DNA of 64,000 bases. Origin: Chondrosia reniformis (taxonomy: Eukaryota > Porifera > Demospongiae > Chondrillida > Chondrillidae). The position numbers and the translations under genes were made by a program. Position 1 is the stretch's first letter. Every line of letters starts with the position of its first letter. The stretch spans positions 1,552,501 through 1,616,500 of the forward strand of contig OX359192.1 in the NCBI GenBank assembly GCA_947172415.1. The letters are read 5' to 3'. Below are positions 1-13,274 of the stretch, in pieces. The notes under the pieces were generated by a model. It saw only the letters and a program-made list of their open reading frames with translations. It searched no databases and was not told where the DNA came from.

Positions 1-3000
1 CTCAAAGGAAGACACATTTCCACTGCAAGGAATGGTCTGGTTGTATGATACATTGTAACTTGCAATAATTCCCTGAGGATCTAATGGGGCCTGCCATGAC
101 AATGTGGCAGTTGTAGATGTAACCATCGATATTACCACATTCATAGGTGGATCGGGTGCTATGTTTAAAGAAAATAGATAAATCAGCATGATGAAAAAGG
201 TACCAGAATATCAAACAGTTTCGTGTTTACTTACTTCCTTCAAGTGTTCTTTCAACTCTAAGTTCTTCAATACCTCCTCCAGCTACAGTAAAGGCTTGAA
301 TTGATACATTATACTCTGTGTAAGCAATGAGGTTGGCAAGCTCTATCTGGTAACTTCCTGATGCATTAGGGGTTATATTGACTGAAATACCATCCGTTAC
401 ATCAAAGGAAGGATGGTAACTTATCTCAAAATACAACAGAACACCATTTATGGTAGAAGGATCTCTCCAAGAGACTTGAAGGATGTCTGATGAGGTTGCT
501 ATTAAATTGAAGTTTACAACTGGACCAGGAACTACATAGGTTTGTATGAGACAATACATTTAACAGTGGCCTCTTGGATTGAATCAAAACATGTTTCATA
601 CCATCTTCCTCTGTTCTTTTAGTGATTGCATCACTAAAAGGGCCTCTTCCAACTGAAGTTGACACAGCTACACTTATAGTGTAATTAGTGAATGCTGTCA
701 GCTTAGAAAGGACCCTACTCCTCTCGCCATCAGATACAACAATATCATCCTCATCTACTCTTACAGTGTAGTTGACAATCATACCATTGATGTCGCATGG
801 AAGTGGGTCTGTCCATGACACATTGATGGATGTAGATGACAGTACCATAGCTGTTACTACTGGTGGACTAGATGGACCTAAAGTACGTATAACAATGAAA
901 AGTAATTAATAAGTAGATATAATTCTGGTATCAAGTATCAGGTAACAGTATACTCATACTAGTACAGTACTTAACCCAATGTGACTATTTTGCATGAAGC
1001 TCAATAAATTACTAAGACAACATTAAAGTTGAGCATCTGTTATGTTACAGAGAGTAGCTGTTAACACAAAATCAAAGGTCGGGTTCTTTAATTTGCCAGA
1101 ATGTACGTATATGCCTTCATTCAATGTCCTTGAGCTTGAGGTGTGTTGACTCAGGTCACATCCTTGAAAAACAAGAATACCAATGTCCACAGTCTTGTAG
1201 AAGAACTGTGATACAACAGCTCCTCAAAGCATTAGCTGTTTTTGATATTCTGCTGTCAAGGCATTCAGGCTCACAATATTAAGGTAAAAGGTTCTGCCAA
1301 CATTGCATATTTGTGCAAGCTTGAAACACCCACCTCGCCTTCACTGTTTAAATATTTTTCTATAACATTATCACTGTGATCGTCTGCCATTTATTAATAA
1401 TTAAAATAATAACAATTTTATCTTCATCACAAAAGAATATGAAAATAAAGCATACTTTTAGTTGATTGCTAGTCAGTGGAATGCATTGCCCAGGTGACCA
1501 AGAAAGCTAACAATTTCAATCTATTTAGAAAATCCATAATTCCATGTGGCCTAATTAACAATATTTTCACTGTATAACTACATATGTGTATGTACTATGT
1601 ATGTCTAGTGAGACTATTGTAAAGTAGCCTATCCAGACTACCACTTCTAAATTAAGGTTGACTGATAATTGTGAGTGGTATAAAACTTACTACTCTCAGA
1701 AGTATTTGCTGCAACTGAAACAGTTTCACTATCTCTAACACCATTCATTACTGTCACAGAGAATACATACTCTGTGGCTTCTTCAAGATCCACAAATGTA
1801 TATGTAAAATCATCCCTTGTGAGCATTATCTCAAAGGAAGACACATTTCCACTGCAAGGAATGGTCTGGTTGTATGATACATTGTAACTTGCAATAATTC
1901 CCTGAGGATCTAATGGGGCCTGCCATGACAATGTGGCAGTTGTAGATGTAACCATCGATATTACCACATTCATAGGTGGATCGGGTGCTATGTTTAAAGA
2001 AAATAGATAAATCAGCATGATGACAAAAGGTACCAGAATATCAAACAGTTTCGTGTTTACTTACTTCCTTCAAGTGTTCTTTCAACTCTAAGTTCTTCAA
2101 TACCTCCTCCAGCTACAGTAAAGGCTTGAATTGATACATTATACTCTGTGTAAGCAATGAGGTTGGCAAGCTCTATCTGGTAACTTCCTGATGCATTAGG
2201 GGTTATATTGACTGAAATACCATCCGTTACATCAAAGGAAGGATGGTAACTTATCTCAAAATACAACAGAACACCATTTATGGTAGAAGGATCTCTCCAA
2301 GAGACTTGAAGGGTGTCTGATGAGGTTGCTATTAAAGTGAAGTTTACAACTGGACCAGGAACTACATAGGTTTGTATGAGACAATACATTTAACAGTGGC
2401 CTCTTGGATTGAATCAAAACATGTTTCATACCATCTTCCTCTGTTCTTCTAGTGATTGCATCAAATAAATAAATAATTAATTAAATAATTCATATGGCTC
2501 CAAGAAAGGACCTACAAACAGAATGGTTATGTTATCATAAAGTATAGGGTATAAAACTCATTTTAAAAGAAGGGATTTTTTATTTAGGCCTACGTTTGTT
2601 AGAAAATGGAGGACAAAGTCTCCATATAAAACGCTCTAGAGAAACATCACAATACATCACCAGATTGCGCAATCGTAACCTTGAATTCTTCATTATATCT
2701 CGATTATTTTGCTCATTTAATTAACCAAAACTTCACCAGACGTTTATCATACACATGTACCATGATATATGATCGTTTCATAGTTATCTGACAAATTGAA
2801 ATTTTCTATCAATATGACACATGGTTTGAATATAAATTCCCCATAGGTTTTCTATAGTCCTATGGCCTTTTATTTGCAGACTATGTCCTCCGTTTTCTAA
2901 CAAACAGAGGCCTAAATAAAAATCCCTTCTTTTAAAATGAGTTGTATACCATAAATTTATGATAATATAACCATTCTGTTTCTAGGTCCTTTCTTGGAGC

Positions 3001-6000
3001 CATATGAATTATTTAATAAATTTTGTTTAGATTACCTTAGTATATTGTAACTTGCACTGTATATATCATATACTCACATACCTGATTGCATAGTAGTCAC
3101 TAGTGCAGTTGTCACAGAACTGATCAAATCATTAGATTGAAAGGAGATTGACACATTGTAAGTTATATACTCCTCAAGTCCTACTAAGATGTAACTGGTA
3201 ATTGAAGGCTGTATCTGTATAGTTCCCCCTTGAAGTTTAACTTCCTCTGGCAACTGTATTGGTTGCCACATCAGATGCTGATTTGATAAAGGGAAAAGTG
3301 TTACCTGCTCCCAGTTAATGTGAATTGCTGTATCATTTACAGCAGATGCTGACAAATTAACTGGTGCACTCAAGGGTACTAAATAAGGGTGTAGCAGATA
3401 TACATATTATGTGTTGTTCTGTCTGCTATATATATCTGTGAGTGCACAATATATAGGTACTAAAGTCTACTAGAATAGTTCAGTGTATATGCTTAATAAC
3501 TTGCACTTTAGTTCAATCACTGCTTAGAAGGTTTTGAAATTATTTCCTAAGTACCTGCTGGTTTTAAAATATAAGTCCAGCTTCAACTAATGTATAGAAT
3601 CTTAATAGATACATTTCTTTATTTCTTTTGGGGCTAGTATCTAAAGACACAGTTGCATGGTTAAAAACATTCCCAAGATACATACATATATATATAATTT
3701 GGACTAACATTTTAGTTAGTTTAATGCATAGATGTGCATAGCTTCAATATTACCACTTACAATGACTCAACAGCAACCATTAAATTATCTAATTAAGTAC
3801 TGTATTCTCTCTAAAAATTCGTCACTCTAAATTTTCGTAATCCGCTAGAAACCTGTGCAAACGCATTCTAATTGGTGACAAATTTCCGGTTTTCTAATAA
3901 TTCGCCAGACAGGAAGGGTTAGGGTTCTTGGTAGCAAACGAATTCTTCCCCGACTGTCGGCGCACAGGAGTCTTTGTACATGTGATACCCTTGGCCAGCT
4001 TGTTCATTCTAATTCTATTTGCGACCAAGTGACGAATTTTCCTGGACACAGTTAGTGACAAATTTTTAGAGAGAATACGGTATATATTTACTAGTCTGAT
4101 TGAACTGCAGTAATTACAAAGTATAATATTTATACCTATACTTAATATTAATCTCAACAATTTTTTTAATTTTAGTCATCAAGTTTGGCTTAGACTTTAA
4201 GTTAATACTTACAAACTTTAAAAGTCAAGAATGTTGGATCTGTTATGGCTTTTGATTCTGGGGCATCAGCACAGGATGACTTTTCACCAACAACCACACC
4301 TAATGTGGAGTGATAAGACATTATTTTTCCTTCCTTCTATATATGTGATAATAATGAATACATCAATTATATATTATCAAGTACAATCTGCCAAGATAAC
4401 TGTTTAAGTTATAGTTATACACTCCGCCTTTATGTGTGTTTACTGAGTTATCGGTGGGATATCACATTATATACTATATATCGCATTGTATAACTGCAAT
4501 AAGAGGGCAAAGTACCTCTTATAGTTATACAACAGTTGGGATATAATTTGCCTTGGTTGCCCCAGCAATTTATTATAGGTAAGTTTTAGCCAGTGTAGTT
4601 AGACCCCACAAAATGTACTCCATCTTATATTACATATAACTATAATTATATAATATGGAAAAGTGGAGAAAACTATCTGAAGCTGATCGATATTATGTTG
4701 AAGCTTTGATATCCATATGACTTAGGATTTTATCACACAAACTCATGTCTCCCGAGGAGCAAAAATAAGCAAATATGGTTGGAACCAAAGTTCACTTGAT
4801 GGAAATCAGAGTCTCCCCTTAGCCACTCAAAAAGTTGGTCGAACCAAATGGTGAGACATAACTTTAAGATCGACTTCATATCTTAATGTTTTCTATTCTT
4901 TTGATTATCTGGCTGTGAAGAATTTAGCCACTCAAAAAGCTGGCTGATCGTATTTATATAGACAATTGTTTTGTCTCATTAGGATTCATTAGCATGGCAT
5001 ACAATGGAGTCTGAATGGCTAATTCTATTCTATTAAGTACTCCAAAAAGCTAAAAAGCTTGTGGTTTCCTTATCCACATGTAGATAAGTAGTACAACAGC
5101 CAAAGTGTCTGAAGCCAATCTAAAAGCTTTGATATCCTCAACATTTGACTTTGTTGACTCTGGTGCCCATCAAATAAACCCATTGCTCATTTTGCTCCTC
5201 AGGAAACATGAGTGGGTGGGGTAAATCCAGAATAAAATATACTATACATAAATGTTTGTGACTGCCTCTTAATTAGTTCATATATATAAACTTACCATGG
5301 TCAATAAGGATGTAATAGTTCCCATCTAGAAAATCAGACAATGTATGAAATGATAGAGTTTTGTTTTCATATTGGACAGAGGAATGTAAAGCATTAATTG
5401 TTAAAACTTCTTGGTTGGTACTATTTTCATATATTCGGATGTATCTGCTATTTGAAGGCCGGTGAATCTATAGAAAATGGCTAACTCATTATTAAGTGGC
5501 TACATAAATGTTTATATGATTTTTAGTATGATTACATGTACTGTAGATACGTACATACCTTCTTGTTATACGTTAGCATCCATGTGTGATATGCATCCTG
5601 ACGAAATATGTCTAGATCTGTTTGCTGTGAGTTTATTTCTGGACCCCCTTCAGAATCTGCATATATAGAGTTTTTTGTTTTGAGATCATCAAGATTTTTT
5701 TTTCATATCATTACCAGAATTTATTTACAAACAATATATTTTTACAAACCTAAAACATCCAGTTTAATACAAGACTGTTCTGAATTTAACCTACAAAAAA
5801 CAATTATCAAGTATAATTAAAATTGCATATATAACAGTAGCACAATTTTAATATCTTCACATATATACATACATACAGTACGTATGGTACATGTATACTT
5901 ACCCCAAACTATTTATTGCAACAAAGCATAAAGGATGAGGACCAATTTGTGAAATCACTGGCGTCCAAGTCAAAGTTATGTAGTACTCTTCAGTAGAATT

Positions 6001-7863
6001 TCCTGACATAATTGAAGATTTTATTACTCCAGCTGGTCCAACTATGTCAATTGACCTTATACTATAATGTACGTATATACGAAGAATACAATAATACACA
6101 TGTACCAACAATATAGATTAATACATTAATACCTAGTAATACCTACATAGTATACATTTTTGCTGACTATCAGACTACGATCATCCCATTGTTGTTATTA
6201 CTTATCACCTCCTAAATCATCAACGAAGTAATTTTTTGACCATTTGATAACGTTGCTTGAACTGTCGAATCATATTTCGAAATTTCTTTTTTTTTTCTTC
6301 ATTCCCTGAGGGAGGGTCGGCCTGACGAGGCCAACATGTGAACTTATACTAGTCTAAATGGTTATTAATTTCTCTGAACTAGCGCTCTATGAAACAAGTT
6401 ATTAATCGATAATCTGACGTTTATAGCCCGACATTGCTCTGCCTCCATTTTGTTATGATGTCATAATGATGTCGGCTGCTATGAATTTACCTTACTTGAG
6501 ATCCTCCACTATTGGCAACTACATGCTCTGTAATTGTTGATCCCAATGGCACAATAATGCAAGTCCCATCAGGTTTGGTAGGTGGAACAAATCTTGGCTT
6601 TGTGGTACTGTTGCAACCATAGGAAGAACTGTAAACATTTATTAAGAATTGAAGCGGAATACTGCTCAGTGGAGTTGATGAATTTGAGGAGGAAAAGTCT
6701 TCAATTCGCAGTGCTACAGCATACCATCCTAGGCTCCCATTAGCTGTGTATTGTATAATGCAGTTACTCTAAACAGAAATATAAGTTAATAATGAAGGTT
6801 GTAGATAGTACATTAGATATACTATATACAACTGAAGAGAACAAACCTGATCAATTACAGCTCCAGAAAGTGTTTGATATACCCACTTGCACCGGATATC
6901 ATCACCATCAGCATCTTGAACTATACAGAGTCATGTATATGTGCTGTTATGATAATGTACTGTATATACGTATATACCAGTTTATATATATACTTCAAGG
7001 ATGCACTTGAAAGATATACTAAATGATTATATGCATAAATTTAGGTTTGAAATGGATAAAAATGAGCAAAAATATGTTACCTGGTATTCTAATGTGGTGA
7101 GTGCAGCCTTGCTGTAGCCGGATTATAGGAGATGTAGTAGTTACAGGTGAGCTGTTAATACGACCATTGTCAGATCTCCTTTGCAGATTAAAGGTGACTC
7201 GCAAATTCCAACTACTGTTACCAGCCCTCAATGATATCCAGCAACATCCTGAAAAACTGTTACAGATATAATTTTAGTAAAAATCAGGCAAAAAATTTAA
7301 ATTCACCATTTTAGATTATGTACATTAATTTTCACTGTGTACATCTTTGTTTATGCTGTATATATTATTCAAAATTATAATTAATTTTGAATTAGCCTAA
7401 CAATCATATGTCAGGAACATGCCTAGCCGTAAATGATCCAATTGGTCCTGTATAGTTGTAGCTTCTACTGCCGTAAGTCCAGTCTTCAACTATACTGAAA
7501 CTTGTGCAGTAAAAATTCAAAATGCCAACGGTTCCACTGCAACCGGATGAACACAAAAGAGATCCACCTCCAACTAATTGCCCAGAATCAATAGTTCCCC
7601 GATCACAATAAAGGTAACTTGCAAAAGATCTTCTCCAAGCAAATGCATGTGAAACAACAATCTAAAGTATAATAGCCAGAAATGTATATACATACATGTA
7701 ATTGGTCCATTCCTATAAATCATATTACTTGTCCATCTTCCACCAGGTTGTTTCTGGGCTTCCAGGAGATGGTGCCACCTCTGAAATGTGAAGCAAATGC
7801 CAGAAAACATGCAGGAGCCAGCAGCAATAATTTTATTGCTACACCCTGCATCTTTCTAATCAT
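1..7863 (-). CDS. Giant FN3/VWD-type receptor, paralogue 1 (5' part, runs off left edge)
   Basis: This is the 5' half of a surface-receptor gene, paralogous to the complete gene at 19808-45534. ATG is at 7863 or in frame at 7851, followed by a hydrophobic signal peptide and an SHFRGGTISW segment. Exons read on the minus strand are 7729-7863, 7423-7661, 7081-7256, 6847-6920, 6491-6768, 5903-6061, 5750-5790, 5559-5656, 5296-5467 and 4213-4299. FN3 exons follow at 3082-3378, 2065-2361, 1691-1987, 602-877, 235-531 and 1-158 (partial). Every N-terminal exon has exactly the length of its partner in the second copy, no stop interrupts the frame, and phases agree, so this half looks coding-competent. 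The FN3 exon at 602-877 is 6 bases shorter than its partner. The last FN3 resembles the one at 1691-1987, so the FN3 composition differs from paralogue 2 here. A VWD array probably follows to the left, which I infer from the duplication geometry. Confidence 0.85.
2487..3010. repeat. Long-TIR foldback element (family 1) in an FN3 intron, copy 1
   Basis: Begins with aattcatatggctcc and ends with its reverse complement. The arms run about 150 bases each (with gttttctaacaaac toward the interior) around an AT-rich core. No coding capacity. The same element lies at 39837-40362 and 36944-37455, and right-half copies lie at 14220-14498 and 51838-52115. A MITE-like non-autonomous DNA element is likely. 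Confidence 0.8.
3797..4083. repeat. Foldback element (family 2) with TIRs, copy 1
   Basis: Terminal inverted repeats contain gtattctctctaaaaatt on the left and its reverse complement on the right. It lies inside a receptor intron and its duplicate is at 41151-41437. The open frame that crosses it is not supported as a gene. Confidence 0.7.
4722..5230. repeat. Foldback element (family 3) with TIRs, copy 1
   Basis: The left arm has aaactcatgtctcccgagg; the right arm is the diverged reverse complement around 5190-5230. It also shares an internal segment (cacttgatgg.aatcagagtc) with the element at 18727-18970. Duplicate at about 42085-42598. It lies in a receptor intron. Confidence 0.65.
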
Positions 7864-8640
7864 GAGTGAGCAAGCAGTTTCACTGTCTTATATTTATGGT
7901 TGCTGGATGTTGTTATTGTGTACACTGGATCACATGCAAAGTCCTCCCATTTTATGGTTTTGTATATAATAATATACATAATATTAATCTTTGAATTCTA
8001 AAGCCTTTAATTGTATATATATTCAATACTAGGATACTGATAACACAATTAGATATATATAGGATGGCTATATTTATGTATATATAATAAATATTCCCCC
8101 ATATACCCTTGCATATATTCTATACCAATTCCTTTGATAGCTGTATTTACACATATAAACATTTTCAAGGTTTTTGGAGTATATACATATGTATATAGTA
8201 CTAAAATGAAACGAATGATTGAATTCTTATATATAGACTGCTTGCATGGTACCCAAATAAAGCATTATAGAGCTTGTTAATAATTAGACTATATAATATA
8301 TATAGGTATATAATATATGTATGACATTACATACAGTTACAGAGTGTTGTATTATAATTTTATGTGCATTTATATACACAATATATTAAGGTGTCAATTG
8401 CGTACATGAATGTTGTATATATAATATTTCCATGCTCACACAATTTTAGTTTATATATATGGACATATTTGTGCATTATAATATAATGGAGTTTTGTATG
8501 TATATATATAGTTCCAAAATTAATATCCTTTTTAATGAGTAACTCCATGTTGAAAATATATATATAGGCCTTTTGTCGCTCAAACCATATATAATTGTTT
8601 GTCCTTGTAAATATCTAGCTACAGTATATACTCATTCATT

Positions 8641-8668
8641 ATATATATATATATATATATATATATAG
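8641..8668. repeat. TA dinucleotide microsatellite
   Basis: Uninterrupted (AT)n. Comparable runs occur at about 45019-45039, 45737-45778 and 46316-46340; lengths differ between the duplication copies. Confidence 0.9.
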
Positions 8669-8879
8669 CAAATTTAACATACATATATACATGCATGTAT
8701 GCATGCATATATTCGTACATATCCCTATATATATTATGTACAAATTGTAGAAATATAATAAATGAATGTGTATAGCTATAGGGTCCCAATTAACATTTAG
8801 TGTGACTTTTTAAATCAATCAATCAAGAGATTTACACACTTGCTATAACTGGCAAAGTACCACACAAAAAGAATGTCTT

Positions 8880-9240
8880 TAAGAAAATATATGACAAAAA
8901 AAGAACAAAAATAATCAGTTCCCTATTGCCTTTTGCAACAGAAATATCTTTGGTATAGATCTAGAGCTATATGGACTATCCTTTCTTTCACATCATTTAC
9001 CCAGTCCTGAAAGGGTGGCAAGTCTGCCCATATTAGAACGGAGCTTAATGTGTCACTCCAGCAATAGGAAGGTCTTCCTCTCTTTCTCTCCCATCAGCCA
9101 TTTGTGAGAATAAGACCATTCTAGGAAGGTAGTCAATTGGCATATTTATTAGCCTGGCTGCCCCAAGACAGTGTCCTTCCCCAACTGAACCCTCAGAGGT
9201 ACCATGTCTATAGTGCTGCATACTTTTTAGTACTTGAACC
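8880..9240 (-). pseudogene. Decayed retrotransposon (LINE-type) 3' coding remnant
   Basis: Reading the minus strand with one frameshift gives LPRMVLFSQMADG, then RERGRPSYCWSDTL and QDWVNDVKER. This resembles the C-terminal end of LINE polyproteins (LP.xvL..el..G.R..GRP...W.D ... W..A..R). Stops and the frameshift make it non-functional, and no upstream RT catalytic motif is visible. A duplicate is at about 46560-46910. The family assignment is tentative. Confidence 0.4.
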
Positions 9241-9362
9241 TAAATATATAAATTTATATACACTCCCTTTAATTCTTTTGATATATATATCATGCTATAT
9301 ATAGGCATTGGATCAAGTATATATATATATCTTCTTCCATGTATAGCCGTATACATTAAGCC

Positions 9363-9620
9363 TAAGTATAAGAGCACTAAAAATAGATGACCTTTATATA
9401 TGCATCCTATAGTCTAATAATTATTTGTTGGATAGACTAATTGGTAGCAGCAAACATATAAATGTGTTTCATTTCCCGTATATACTATATAAGAGTATAA
9501 GAGCACTAAAAATAGAAGAGATATATGACCTTTACATCCTAAAAATAGAAGCATCCTATAATCTTATACGTAATTTGTTGTTGGATCAACTATTTGGTTG
9601 CAGCAAACAAAGTGTTTCAT
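9363..9620. repeat. Imperfect tandem duplication, about 127 bp period
   Basis: Two neighbouring segments share gagcactaaaaatagaa..., ttgttggat and gcagcaaaca in the same order. Also present in the second copy at about 47041-47300. No coding potential. Confidence 0.6.
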
Positions 9621-10108
9621 GATCATCTTAGGTGGCTGCAGATCATTACACACAATTATATGTTGACAGATTCATAGACATGAATGTGGTAAACCAGGAG
9701 GGAAGTATAATAATACTTCATATAGCTATAATATAATAATATAACAATATAATAAAATAATGCCAATGGAAACTGCCCGGATGGTGTCACCATGGTCCCC
9801 TGGTCAGAAGGGAGGTTCCTCATCTGGGAGTACAATTAAGACAAATGAAAAGACTGCCTAACATTAACATATCTGCACTAATCATTCACTGTCATTCATC
9901 AGTTCTAAATGTTAATTCAGGTCTTGAACTCTAATTCAGTTTGATTGTTGACTCTGAATGAGGCACTTCCACCAGCAGTCAATCTCCACACCCTGGTCTC
10001 TGTTCATTAGCTTGCTTTGCTTCCTTATTATTGGTTCCTTATGAATTAATGTTTAGAACTGAATGATAGATATTTTATGTTATGCAGTCTTTTCATTTGT
10101 CTCAATTG

Positions 10109-10149
10109 TACTCCGAGCAAGACTGCAGTATGCAGCCAAAACGTTAGTA
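10109..10149 (+). ncRNA. Decayed hammerhead-ribozyme-like motif (stem I UACU/AGUA)
   Basis: Layout is UACU, a degenerate CUGANGA-like core, an extra A, a GC-rich hairpin (ctgca gta tgcag), AAAA in place of GAAA, a short cgtt, then AGUA, which pairs with UACU. The core is mutated and should be inactive. The second-copy partner at 47794-47834 keeps a longer stem II (ggctgca/tgcagcc). Confidence 0.35.
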
Positions 10150-10789
10150 ATGATTTAATTGAGTAAATTTGGGGTTGAAACGAAAGAATTGATATATATG
10201 TTTCCTATAAATATATAGTCACCCAAAATTATCCCTTCAAGAATTATATAGTATTATCATGTTAAAATATATTGCCAGAAAGACCAAGAGAGAAAAAGGA
10301 AGGGAATTTAGGAAATTGTGGGGGACAGGCAGGTTTTATATGTCAGTCAAGTTCAAAGGGAAATAGCGGCCTTTGTTGGTTGGGGTACAGAGACTCAGAG
10401 GGTGACAGTCAAGAGACATTTTAAAAGGAAGAATAGTATACATGTATATGGTGGTTTGAGGTAAATGGCTCTGAAGGCTTTTGGTTGTATTGGAATCACT
10501 ATGGCACCACAACTATGGAGAGAAAGTTGGTATGGGGCTACGTAAGGAGAGGGACTAGTCGCATGAAGACATACAGCAACTGCATGTGGTATTGATGCAA
10601 TATATAATCAGAACATATATAGTATAACTGAGGTTTATCTATCCAATGTTGGTTGTGTATCCTTTACTTGGGGCAAGATATAGCCCTAGTGTGCAACTTC
10701 ACACTCAAATCAATAATAATTATATATAGGACTTCCTATTACTACATGTATCCACATGCATGCATTGCAATTGTATAATGAATATACTC

Positions 10790-11300
10790 TCTAACTTAAC
10801 TAGGGATGGCCCAAAAAACATGGCGGCCGTATATTCAATGTATTGTGGATAAATCGGTAGTGAATGCGTCTTTAGTTCTTTTAAACTTCTAATGTTTCTT
10901 TTTTGTACGATGTCAATTTGTTTTGACGAGCGCATAAAGCACCTTCTCCCATATTGGTGTTAAAGAGGGTTCTGTTTCAATATTATATCGTAGCTCTTCG
11001 GTCTACTTGAGAAACGCCATCAGGCTCCAAATTGGTAAAACAGTACTAGTTGCAGGTCTACTTCCGGTTTTCCTCATTTCTTGCTTCTTACTTTATTTGC
11101 ATAAGCGCGCATATAGATAACTACATCATATCGTCTGAACGTTTTAGGAACTAGGGTATATGCACGCTTCTGTTTTAAAACGATTTGAGCAGAGACGGTT
11201 ACCAATAGCACGTCGATTAGAGGAAACTTTTGGTCGCCATTTTTAAATTAAGAGCTCTAGGTTATCCTTTGACTGCGACATTTTTTGACTTGTCGTAAGG
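10790..11300. promoter_or_regulatory. Less AT-rich, well-conserved tract in the head-to-head spacer (candidate regulatory region)
   Basis: By eye this tract differs from its duplicate (48500-48985) at only a few positions and has almost no indels, whereas flanking spacer sequence has many. It contains acatggcggccg and is richer in CpG than its surroundings. No gene, repeat arm or RNA fold is obvious. A regulatory role is inference only. Confidence 0.3.
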
Positions 11301-12138
11301 AAAACTTACAAAACAAATAATATTAACAAGAAAAAAGAGGGAATACAGCATAAATAAAAAAATCTTATCAGAAATATGTGTGGGAAACGTGTCATTTAAC
11401 CTATGATTTAACTAACGACATGCCAAGATTTGTTCTAAATATATATTCAGGTACTACACAGTGCAAGTTACAAATTTATATATTAAATGTTACAAGACTT
11501 TAGCCATACTGAAATTCTCAACTTCTGCATACAAAGTAGTAATCTCTACAGATCATATAAGGTTAAACACATGGCCTTCCAATTACCTTTTCACACCTTA
11601 GTATAGACTGAAGATGATGCATCTACATGCCATCATCAGCAAAAACTCCAGTCTCGGGGTCTCAGCCAATAATCACCGCAGATTTGATTTGCCTTGAGTG
11701 TGAGCTATAGTTTTTGTACATGAAATAAATTGAAGGCCTCATGCAGCCTGTCCCTGTATATTATATACATTCTGTTATTAACTTTCCACAATGCTGATAT
11801 ATAGGTCTATGTGCATGAGGTCACTGTGTATACTAGTGTACAGTTTCATGTTAACAGCTCATAATACATATGTATATATAATGTACCTAAAAAAACTTTC
11901 ATTGAAGAATTATGTGGGGGAAACGTGTCATTTAACTAACTACATGCCAAAATTTGTTCTAATAATATCTATATCTCTAATTAGGTAATAAAGGATACAG
12001 TCTGGATTTAATCATGTATATTATATTACTGGAATGGTTTCATTGAAGACTACAAATCATATATTGTTTTCATTTGCCGATTACATTGTGTGGCTTCATG
12101 TTACGGAATGCCATCACTTCCATCTTCTTATTATGTTC

Positions 12139-12173
12139 AAGAATGTTTCAACCCAAAGATCTTCATCAGCAAT
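12139..12173 (-). ncRNA. Hammerhead-like motif, intact CUGAUGA core, decayed stem I
   Basis: The minus strand reads AUUG, CUGAUGA, A, GAUC, UUUG, GGUU, GAAA. Stem I no longer pairs on the 3' side (cttg instead of caat) and the stem III palindrome is lost. A relative of the better-preserved motif at 17848-17883. It recurs in the second copy near 49838-49872. Confidence 0.3.
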
Positions 12174-12569
12174 GAATGAGGAAAGGGAATTACAGCTTGG
12201 TTTAAATAGAAAAGGTGATGGGGGGTGAGTTGCAGATGATATAATGTTATTTGCCCACCACATAAATTATGATAAACAAGAGTTGAAGCTGTAACAGCTA
12301 TATAGTCCTTCTGGATGGGGTGCAAATGTTTATATTCCTGTGTCCAAGTTGATGCATGCGCAGGGAAAGTTTTGGATCAACATTATTTAAATTAATTAAA
12401 TATTAAATTATAGAGCAATGATTTATCAAAGCCCTTGCATGACCCAAGTATGTATGCATGAGATTTCTCTTATATTAGACATATCATTTTTAAGTTAATG
12501 AGGTTATTAATAGAATACTTTCTTTGGACAATCAAGCCCGCCAACAAAAAACACGTATAGAACACTCTA

Positions 12570-12606
12570 ATGCAACGTTTCGCCCTTCACGGGCTTCATT
12601 AGGCAT
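12570..12606 (-). ncRNA. Hammerhead-like motif with stem I AUGC/GCAU and a G-to-A core change
   Basis: The minus strand reads AUGC, CUAAUGA, A, GCCC, gugaa, GGGC, GAAA, CGUU, GCAU. Stems I (4 bp) and II (4 bp) pair perfectly. The core has CUAAUGA where an active hammerhead needs CUGANGA, so activity is unlikely. Second-copy partner at 50282-50318. Confidence 0.4.
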
Positions 12607-13090
12607 ACAGTACAAAAAGAGAAAATGTCAACTTATATACTCATGCAATTAACGGACAATAATTGTTTCAGGGTGGCATACACAATATTATGAGGTTATT
12701 GTAGAGTGTTTTATTTATTTAGCTGTACAATATGTTTTTAAACTCCCTCTGAAAAAATCCATGTAGGTGGAATACACCCTTTGACCAACTACATACAATG
12801 TTGTCGCTACGATATCTGTTTTGATAACAGAATGTATATTGCATGATCATGAGAAAATAACAATGCAATTAGTCATTTTGATTAGATATGGCCATGGGCT
12901 ATAAGCAAATCAGTATGTAGTATCCTAAAATCATCACACTTAATTTTGTTTTACCTATATAATATAGCCAAACGTATTATGAATGTTATACGCAATATGC
13001 ATGTATTGCTACATAAACACTGCTTCAACTCTGGTATATACATGATGGATATATCTGGTTGTGCATGTACTGCTAGATATATGTTGAATT

Positions 13091-13274
13091 GCTGTGATCT
13101 CCTCCACTGCTCTTCAAAGCTCTTTCAATCTCTCTTCAAATATTTTTCTATGTCTCTCCAAATATTTTTCTCCACTCAGACTGCTGTGATCTCCTCCACT
13201 GCTCTTCAAAGCTCTTTCAATCTCTCTTCAAATATTTTTCTATGTCTCTCCAAATATTTTTCTCCACTCAGACA
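13091..13274. repeat. 92-bp tandem duplication present only in copy 1
   Basis: The segment starting gctgtgatctcctccactgc occurs twice at a 92-bp spacing. The second duplication copy has it once (about 50798-50885), so this expansion or loss postdates the segmental duplication. Confidence 0.85.

Noticed and set aside
3894..4160. 88-codon minus-strand frame (also at 41248-41514)
   Set aside because: It largely overlaps a foldback element inside a receptor intron and has no domain.
6298..6345. ggcctgacgaggcc hairpin as a hammerhead core
   Set aside because: CUGACGA is followed by GGCC that pairs across the core itself, leaving no stem II and no GAAA.
11600..11660. Another possible hammerhead (catcatcagc context)
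   Set aside because: It has a tgctgatgatgg stretch and a long hairpin, but no GAAA and no consistent stem I at the right positions.
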